DNA of 38,362 bases from an uncultured Oscillospiraceae bacterium. GTDB lineage: Bacteria; Bacillota; Clostridia; Oscillospirales; Oscillospiraceae. Made by a program: the position numbers and the translations under genes. The notes under the pieces are model-generated. The model was not told where the DNA came from. It saw only the letters and a list, made by a program, of their open reading frames with translations, and made no database searches. Of this stretch, positions 34,134-38,362 are shown piece after piece (positions within the stretch are counted from its first letter, which is position 1; every line of letters begins with the position of its first letter). The DNA lies in the NCBI GenBank assembly GCA_934659425.1, contig CAKUHU010000012.1, positions 1-38,362 of the forward strand, in the 5' to 3' direction.

Positions 34134-35900
34134 TTGAATAAAGAAACTGCCAATACCAGTCACAGCTCCAAGAGCAAATTCAGCAAAATACTCATCAACC
34201 TCTTGGTGACCATATTGGTCGGACTGGTATATTTTTATCTCTCCCTTCCCGCGCTCAATCTTCACTCGCCTGATTTTTACTCCTTCATTTTCCTTTTGTG
34301 CATCGTATATATCCTCTGCGCCCTGGTGACCTCCGGCTTTGACATGAAGGGGAGCAGCGGCTTGAAGGAGTACTTCCGCTTTATCAAGTCCCAATGCCTC
34401 CCTATCGGCATTCTGCTGGTGGCTCTGCTCATCGTGGCCGTGATCGGCAACATTGTTTCTTTGCCCATCTTCCGGGCCAGTGCGTACCGGGATCTGCTTC
34501 AGGTGGAGACCGGCGATTTTGCTACCGACATTGCCGAAATCTCCTTTAATGAGATCCCCCGTTTGGACCGGGATTCTGTAGAGGTATTGGGAGACCGGCA
34601 GATGGGAACTCTCAGCGATATGGTCAGCCAATTTGAAGTATCTGACGACTACACACAGATTAACTATCAAGGACAGCCAGTCCGGGTGGCCGCACTCAAG
34701 TATGCTGACCTTATTAAATGGTTTACCAATCGCTCTAACGGCCTTCCTGCCTATGTAGTTGTCAACATGGTCTCCCAAGAGGCCACCGTAGTCCGCCTCC
34801 CAGAGGGGATGGGCATCAAATACTCCCCCTCTGAACCCCTCAACCGCAACATTTCCCGTCACCTCCGCTTTCAATATCCCACTTATATGTTTGCTGCGCC
34901 TGTTTTCGAGGTGGATGAATCAGGGAACCCCTGGTGGATCGCACCCAAGTTGATCAAAACCATCGGACTTTTTGGCGGTGCCGATATTGATGGTGCTGTT
35001 CTGGTCAACGCCATTACCGGCGACAGCCAATATTATGCCTATGAGGATATCCCCACCTGGGTGGATAACGTCTACAACCCAGAGCTCATCACCCAGCAAT
35101 ACGACTACCACGGCACCTTAGTCCATGGCTTTATCAATTCCATCTTTGGCCAACGGGATGTCACGGTCACTACCGCAGGCACCAACTATATCGCACTCAA
35201 TGATGATGTTTATATGTATACCGGCATCACGTCCGTAAATGCAGACCAGGCCAACTTGGGGTTCCTGCTCTCCAACCAGCGGACGAAGGAAACCAAATTC
35301 TATGAAGCCCAGGGTGCTACAGAGCAATCCGCTCAAAACTCCGCCATGGGCGTCGTACAGGACTTGGGATATACCGCCACCTTCCCTATTTTACTGAATA
35401 TCTCTGGCGAGCCCACCTATTTTATGGCCCTGAAGGACAAAAGTCAGCTGGTAAAACAGTACGCCATGGTAAATGTGGATCAGTATGCCATCGTGGCTAC
35501 CGGCGTCACTGTGGAGGCCACTGAGCAGGAGTATATCCGGCTTCTCAGTGAGCGCGGCATCGTTGTGACGGAAGCACTGCCGCAAACCACTGCCTCCGGT
35601 GTTATTGAAGAACTGCTTTCCGCCGTACTTGATGGCAACACTTATTATTTCATCCGCTTGGAGGGAGAAGAAATTTTTTACTCCATCTCTGCCGCAGAAA
35701 ATAATGTGGCCGTCATTCTGAAGGTGGGTGATACCGTTACTATTGAGCACGCCTCCTCTGCTGAAGGATTGGCCTCCCCTATTTTAACCGGCTATACGAT
35801 CACCATAGAGAAAAGAGCAGAGATCAGCCCTTCCCTCTCGGAAAATGAAGCTGCCGCTCCCTCGGAAGCGCCCGATATTACTTCGCCGCTCGAACCTTAA
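34134..35900 (+). CDS. Large membrane-anchored protein, function unknown
   Basis: The protein has 588 residues and starts at the TTG at 34134, which is fixed by AGGAG 8 bases upstream. Three hydrophobic helices lie at about residues 18-43 (ILINLLVTILVGLVYFYLSL), 49-66 and 88-111 (IGILLVALLIVAVIGNIVSL). The remaining about 475 residues look soluble and probably extracytoplasmic, rich in beta-type stretches and Thr/Tyr. The C-terminal 30 residues are Ser/Glu/Pro-rich and likely disordered. I do not recognise a named family and see no catalytic motif. It is monocistronic with its own promoter and terminator. The conserved-looking, uninterrupted frame argues for a real gene. Confidence 0.88.
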   Translation: MNKETANTSHSSKSKFSKILINLLVTILVGLVYFYLSLPALNLHSPDFYSFIFLLCIVYILCALVTSGFDMKGSSGLKEYFRFIKSQCLPIGILLVALLIVAVIGNIVSLPIFRASAYRDLLQVETGDFATDIAEISFNEIPRLDRDSVEVLGDRQMGTLSDMVSQFEVSDDYTQINYQGQPVRVAALKYADLIKWFTNRSNGLPAYVVVNMVSQEATVVRLPEGMGIKYSPSEPLNRNISRHLRFQYPTYMFAAPVFEVDESGNPWWIAPKLIKTIGLFGGADIDGAVLVNAITGDSQYYAYEDIPTWVDNVYNPELITQQYDYHGTLVHGFINSIFGQRDVTVTTAGTNYIALNDDVYMYTGITSVNADQANLGFLLSNQRTKETKFYEAQGATEQSAQNSAMGVVQDLGYTATFPILLNISGEPTYFMALKDKSQLVKQYAMVNVDQYAIVATGVTVEATEQEYIRLLSERGIVVTEALPQTTASGVIEELLSAVLDGNTYYFIRLEGEEIFYSISAAENNVAVILKVGDTVTIEHASSAEGLASPILTGYTITIEKRAEISPSLSENEAAAPSEAPDITSPLEP

Positions 35901-35911
35901 GCAAAAAGCTG

Positions 35912-35937
35912 AGGGCGGGACCTCTTGATCCCGCCCT
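35912..35937. terminator. Terminator after the large membrane protein gene
   Basis: AGGGCGGGA (35912-35920) pairs with TCCCGCCCT (35929-35937), followed by a T-rich stretch (TCCTTATGTTTTT). It may serve both the plus-strand gene and the convergent microprotein gene. Confidence 0.8.
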
Positions 35938-35963
35938 TCCTTATGTTTTTCTTCTGTATCTTG

Positions 35964-36107
35964 TTAGCAGCAGCCGTTGTTGCAGCCGCAGCCGTTATTA
36001 CAGCCACAGCAATTGCCGCCCCAGCCGCCACAGCAGCAGCAGATAATGATGAGAATCAGAATGATCCAGTAGCAACCGCCGCCCCAGCCATTATTGCAGC
36101 ACCCCAT
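35964..36107 (-). CDS. Cysteine/glycine-rich membrane microprotein (47 residues)
   Basis: The start is placed at the ATG at 36107 because GGGAGG lies 9 bases upstream; the longer frame has no such site. The 47-residue product reads, in parts, MGCCNNGWGGGCYW, a hydrophobic core IILILIII, CCCC, then GGWGGNCCGCNNGCGC and NNGCC. It has 14 cysteines (30 percent), with Asn, Gly and Trp making up most of the rest. The layout (Gly-rich head, short hydrophobic helix, Gly-rich tail) recalls the YjcZ-type small spore proteins, but those are not Cys-rich to this degree, so the link is only an analogy. Metal binding, palmitoyl-like modification or disulfide cross-linking in the spore coat are possible. 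It sits between a terminator and trmB. Confidence 0.78.
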   Translation of the reverse strand: MGCCNNGWGGGCYWIILILIIICCCCGGWGGNCCGCNNGCGCNNGCC

Positions 36108-36202
36108 ATAGAAGTACCTCCCAAAAGAGAATTTGAAGTCCGGCGTGTACCTCACATCCGGCTTCAATTCATCTTATGCCGACTCTCTCAAATGGTGTGC
36201 TG

Positions 36203-36877
36203 CTACCCTTTCAATTTCAATTCCTCAAGTTCTTTTTGCCTTGGCTGCACGGTGCCCACACATCGGTTAATCGGGGTACCAAACTGATAAAATTTTTCCT
36301 CGTAGTCAGTCATAATCCCTTTTACTCCGCCGACATGAAGATCTCTGCTTACCTCAGACAGTTCAAAGTCTGCTTTTGGAAATTGGAACAACGACCACTC
36401 AAAAAGATCATGGTTATCTGTTTTGAAGTGGATCTGTCCACCCTCCCCCAATATTTTTCGATAGCACAGCAAAAAGTTGGGATGGGTAAGCCTTCGCTTG
36501 GCATACCGCGCGCCGGGCCACGGGTCACAAAAATTGATGTAGATACGATCTACTTCACCGGGAGCAAAATACTCCTCTAAGTTAGCCGCATCCGCATCCA
36601 GGAAAAAAACATTCTTTAAGCCCAGCTCTTTGGCCCGCTCAGCCGCGATGACCATGGCATCAGGTACTCGTTCCACGGCAATGAGAAGCATATCAGGTTC
36701 TGCTTGGGCAGTTTCCACAGTGAACCGACCTTTTCCACACCCCAGTTCTACCCGCAGCTCCCGTGCTGCAGGCAACAGCTCACGCCAGTGTCCACGATGC
36801 TCCTTCACGTCGGTCACGATAAGTTCCCCGCAGGCCTCCATCCGGGGAATCAAATTTGGCTTTTTCCGCATCCGCAT
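36203..36877 (-). CDS. trmB: tRNA (guanine-N7-)-methyltransferase
   Basis: This 224-residue SAM-dependent enzyme forms m7G46 in tRNA. The SAM-binding motif is VELGCGKGRFTVETAQ (about residues 48-63). The catalytic/tRNA-binding block is INFCDPWPGARYAKRRLTHPNFL (about 123-145), and the C-terminal conserved TDYEEKFYQFGTPINR matches the family end. The start is ATG at 36877. It is monocistronic, and no terminator was seen in the 95 bases before the microprotein gene. Confidence 0.96.
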   Translation of the reverse strand: MRMRKKPNLIPRMEACGELIVTDVKEHRGHWRELLPAARELRVELGCGKGRFTVETAQAEPDMLLIAVERVPDAMVIAAERAKELGLKNVFFLDADAANLEEYFAPGEVDRIYINFCDPWPGARYAKRRLTHPNFLLCYRKILGEGGQIHFKTDNHDLFEWSLFQFPKADFELSEVSRDLHVGGVKGIMTDYEEKFYQFGTPINRCVGTVQPRQKELEELKLKG

Positions 36878-37176
36878 AGCATTCCCTCATTTCTTTTGAT
36901 CGGTTTTAGAATACCACAGGCAATAAATTCTTGCAATACATTGAATTTTGTCATATAATAAATAGGTATTTTCAAATTCTTCTCTTGAGAAAGTATAAAT
37001 AAGCGAGTATCTTCCCGCAGTCTATCGCTTTTCTGAGAATCCTAACGCCTTTAAACGGTATTATTATACTTCTGTTTTAAATGCGAAGTCATTTCAATAC
37101 CGTCTATTCTCATCGTTATCTTCCAGGAAAAACTTTAAATTTCTTAAGATTTGTGTTATAATTAAATCATAAAATA
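36878..37176. other. AT-rich gap between trmB and the tRNA region
   Basis: This is about 300 bases without an ORF. It must hold the trmB promoter (minus), for which no clear pair was found, and it contains the promoter in front of the first tRNA-like cassette at its right end. Otherwise I see no structure. Confidence 0.5.
37134..37162 (+). promoter_or_regulatory. Promoter in front of the first tRNA-Pro-like cassette
   Basis: TTTAAA (37134-37139) and a perfect TATAAT (37157-37162) are 17 bases apart, with the tRNA-like sequence beginning 14 bases later. Confidence 0.6.
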
Positions 37177-37260
37177 TTGGGGATTAGCGCAGTTGGCAGC
37201 ACACTTGCTTTGGGAGTGCGTAGACCCTATCCATGAGCGATTCGGGCAAAAGCCCGGAAA
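37177..37260 (+). pseudogene. Decayed tRNA-Pro(TGG), 5' half retained
   Basis: The first 40 bases (37177-37216) match the intact tRNA at 37591 at about 35 positions, including GGGATTAGCGCAGTTGG-like D-arm sequence and the anticodon loop CTTTGGGAG. Changes break the D-stem (GCGC against GCAC) and the anticodon stem, and after GGGAG the 3' half is unrelated. It cannot give a functional tRNA-Pro. Confidence 0.7.
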
Positions 37261-37344
37261 GCCTTGAAACACGGGCGATAGCGAGACTTTGTCCCTCGGT
37301 CAAATCAGGCGGAAAAACCGCTTTGACCACATGAATGACCACAG
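37261..37344 (+). repeat. Diverged direct repeat, copy A, after the first tRNA-like cassette
   Basis: The segment shares an ordered pattern with 37483-37566: CCTTGA, ACG..GCGATA, CCCTC, then CCGCTTTGACCACATG and TGACCACA. Each copy ends in two direct repeats of TGACCACA about 11 bases apart. Confidence 0.6.
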
Positions 37345-37356
37345 ACAGAAAAATCT

Positions 37357-37384
37357 TTGATTTTCCCTCCCGCTGTGGTATAAT
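37357..37384 (+). promoter_or_regulatory. Promoter in front of the second tRNA-like cassette
   Basis: TTGATT (37357-37362) and a perfect TATAAT (37379-37384) have a 16-base spacer, 15 bases ahead of the tRNA-like sequence. Confidence 0.6.
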
Positions 37385-37399
37385 GGCAGAAATTGAATA

Positions 37400-37470
37400 T
37401 CCGGGTGTAGTTCAGCTGATAGAACGCGCGGTTGGGAGCAGGATGCTTCCCTTTCAAGCCGGAAAACTCT
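37400..37470 (+). pseudogene. Decayed tRNA, second cassette
   Basis: TCCGGGTGTAGTTCAGCTGA with a perfect D-arm (GTTC/GAAC) is a tRNA 5' half. The anticodon arm (GCGGTTGGGAGCAGG) has lost pairing and a base of the loop. A TTTCAAGCC at about 37452 recalls a T-loop. No acceptor 3' strand is found, so it is a pseudogene. Confidence 0.55.
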
Positions 37471-37482
37471 ATGTCCGCAATC

Positions 37483-37566
37483 CCTTGATACGCCTGCGAT
37501 ACAGACGCTTCCCTCATAAGTAAAGGTGGTCAAAAAATCCGCTTGACCACATGTTTGACCACATCT
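37483..37566 (+). repeat. Diverged direct repeat, copy B, before the intact tRNA-Pro
   Basis: It aligns with 37261-37344. It carries CCGCTTGACCACATG and TTTGACCACAT, plus an inverted TGGTCAA at about 37527-37533. TTGACC at 37555-37560 may also act as the -35 of the intact tRNA gene, but no good -10 follows. Confidence 0.6.
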
Positions 37567-37590
37567 GGAGCAAAACTGAATACCCAAAAA

Positions 37591-37667
37591 TCCGGGATTA
37601 GCGCAGTTGGTAGCGCGCTTGCTTTGGGAGCAAGATGTCGGGAGTTCGAGTCTCCCATCTCGGACCA
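37591..37667 (+). tRNA. tRNA-Pro (anticodon TGG)
   Basis: This is a complete cloverleaf with CCA encoded. Acceptor TCCGGGA pairs with TCTCGGA (one G-U). The D-arm is GCGC/GCGC around AGTTGGTA, and the anticodon stem CTTGC/GCAAG encloses TTTGGGA with anticodon TGG. The T-arm GGGAG/CTCCC encloses TTCGAGT. It is the only intact member of three tRNA-like cassettes and is directly followed by a terminator and apparently foreign DNA. Confidence 0.95.
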
Positions 37668-37695
37668 GAATGTGTTGATGAAAGATGCAGCACAG

Positions 37696-37723
37696 AAAAC
37701 TCCGCGCGAAAGCGCGGAGTTTT
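37696..37723 (+). terminator. Terminator of tRNA-Pro
   Basis: AAAACTCCGCGC and GCGCGGAGTTTT form a perfect 12-bp stem with a GAAA tetraloop, ending in TTTT, 29 bases after the tRNA. Confidence 0.88.
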
Positions 37724-37883
37724 CACATATTTATCGCTTTTTCAACCGCAAAAAGTTAGAAAAACAGGATTTTTCAAAAATTCGGTTTTTTCCCGCGACA
37801 GGCGACATTTTAGAGATGCAACAGGGCATTTTTATGAACTGATGTGACTCGAACGCCAAGGCATTAAAAAAGAACAAACCGAC

Positions 37884-37935
37884 AGGCCACCGATCTCTCC
37901 CCCCCTCACAGGGAGCAGATCGGTGGCCTTTTTTC
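37884..37935 (+). terminator. Strong intrinsic terminator upstream of the element gene
   Basis: AGGCCACCGATCT pairs perfectly over 13 bp with 37917-37929, followed by TTTTTTCG. The 20-base loop contains CTCCCCCC and GGGAG, which extend the pairing. No gene that it would terminate was recognised, so it may insulate the inserted element. Confidence 0.85.
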
Positions 37936-38057
37936 GTTTCACCGGTGCTTATGTTGCTTCTGCTTCGTTTGTGTGTCATTCCTTGGTGGTATTGGTAATA
38001 GCTTTCTCGTACCCTTTCGGGTATGATTGCGCTACAACAAACGAAGGAGGCAGCCAA

Positions 38058-38362
38058 ATGGCAGACACCAAAAACCTATGCGCTCAGATTCCCATCGACT
38101 TGCACGAGCGGGTTAGTGAAGAGCGGGAACGGCTGGGCCAGACCACCAGCGAGTACATCGCAAATCTCATCCAAGAATACTACAACATGATTGAAAATCA
38201 GAAAGGCGGCATTACTATGACTGAAAAAGGCAGAACGATGGCATTCCAGATCCCCGAAGAACTCTTCCAGCGCATCAAGCGTCACCTGGAGCGCGAGACG
38301 CTCCGCACCGGCAAAAAGCTCACCCAGCGAGACTTCGTGCTGAACCTGATCACGCAGGCGCT
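38058..38362 (+). CDS. Tandem ribbon-helix-helix-like protein of a probable mobile element (3' end cut)
   Basis: The gene starts at the ATG at 38058 with AAGGAGG 7 bases upstream, and the frame stays open to the window end (at least 101 residues). It has two similar modules: residues about 8-42 (CAQIPIDLHERVSEERERLG, then QTTSEYIANLIQEYY) and about 62-101 (MAFQIPEELFQRIKRHLERE, then LTQRDFVLNLITQA). Each has the strand plus two helices expected of a ribbon-helix-helix DNA-binding unit. A single chain could thus form its own pseudo-dimer. I recall similar proteins at the start of conjugative elements in Clostridia, which together with the tRNA-adjacent position suggests an integrative element, but no other element gene is visible. 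Confidence 0.8.
   Translation, partial: MADTKNLCAQIPIDLHERVSEERERLGQTTSEYIANLIQEYYNMIENQKGGITMTEKGRTMAFQIPEELFQRIKRHLERETLRTGKKLTQRDFVLNLITQA

Larger units (their letters stand above)
37668..38057. other. Non-coding stretch between tRNA-Pro and the element gene
   Basis: This 390-base stretch has no supported ORF. It contains two terminators (37696-37723 and 37884-37929), a minus-strand GTTCGAGTC at about 37847-37855 that repeats the T-loop of the tRNA, and a GTACCC-TTTC-GGGTAT hairpin just before the next gene. Confidence 0.5.

Noticed and set aside
35925..36287. An Ala-rich 120-codon frame on the plus strand
   Set aside because: It is the antisense of the Cys/Gly codons of the microprotein (GCA/GCC from TGC/GGC) and runs into trmB; no ribosome binding site.
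37177..37566. The repeated segments as a CRISPR array
   Set aside because: Only two diverged 84-base copies plus tRNA remnants; no short identical repeats with regular unique spacers and no cas genes.
37300..37587. Minus-strand frames of 70-95 codons across the tRNA-like cassettes
   Set aside because: They read through tRNA remnants and repeats, lack ribosome binding sites, and their apparent repeats come from the TGACCACA segments.
36203..38362. A phage defence island beside the tRNA
   Set aside because: Only one element gene is visible and it is DNA-binding-like; no nuclease, toxin or other defence domain is inside the window.

Overview
The window looks like the chromosome of a spore-forming, Gram-positive anaerobe of the class Clostridia, most likely Oscillospiraceae (Flavonifractor/Lawsonibacter/Oscillibacter-like). 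The evidence is a spoIIAA-spoIIAB-sigF sporulation operon, a Gram-positive PolC replicative polymerase, a T-box-controlled valS, separate pyrB and pyrI genes, GC-rich coding DNA, and AGGAGG-type ribosome binding sites with frequent GTG and TTG starts. The genus is inferred. No rRNA, CRISPR array or insertion sequence was seen.

Layout. 1-2420 (minus): spoIIAA-spoIIAB-sigF, preceded by a lipoprotein gene with an IseA-like domain. 2537-5534 (minus): valS with its T-box leader and promoter. 5541-7710: a minus-strand EamA transporter diverges from a plus-strand pair, 3-methyladenine DNA glycosylase and a HAD phosphatase, which meets pcrA tail to tail at a shared TTAA stop. 10565-11909 (plus): pyrB-pyrI. 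11976-22334 (minus): the block pyrH-frr-uppS-cdsA-dxr-rseP-ispG-polC, which combines UMP kinase, ribosome recycling, undecaprenyl-PP synthesis, CDP-diacylglycerol synthesis, two MEP-pathway enzymes, a site-2 protease and the replicative polymerase. 22581-23749 (plus): a decayed dihydrofolate-reductase-family gene and a DegV fatty-acid-binding protein. 23851-26241 (minus): a DUF951-hisC-hydroxyacid dehydrogenase operon behind a near-perfect sigma-A promoter. 26308-27864: an S1-domain protein, then an eroded stretch with a small membrane ORF and a truncated Xre regulator. 28015-33155 (minus): rarA, a secreted WG-repeat/SLH protein and glyA. 33256-35900 (plus): nth and a large unrecognised membrane protein. 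35964-36877 (minus): a 47-residue Cys-rich membrane microprotein and trmB.

Right edge. From 37177 there are three related tRNA-Pro-like cassettes. Two have decayed and one (37591-37667) is intact. Behind the intact tRNA starts foreign-looking DNA that opens with a gene for two tandem ribbon-helix-helix-like modules, cut by the window end. This looks like a tRNA-Pro integration hotspot and the left end of an integrative element, but no integrase is inside the window.

Most of the window is conserved housekeeping DNA. The parts I found most worth a second look are the 14-cysteine microprotein, the repeated tRNA/arm-site cassettes, the promoter of the WG-repeat gene built into the glyA terminator hairpin, the perfect 16-bp hairpin between frr and uppS, and the 588-residue membrane protein. 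I did not find a clear multi-gene novel system.
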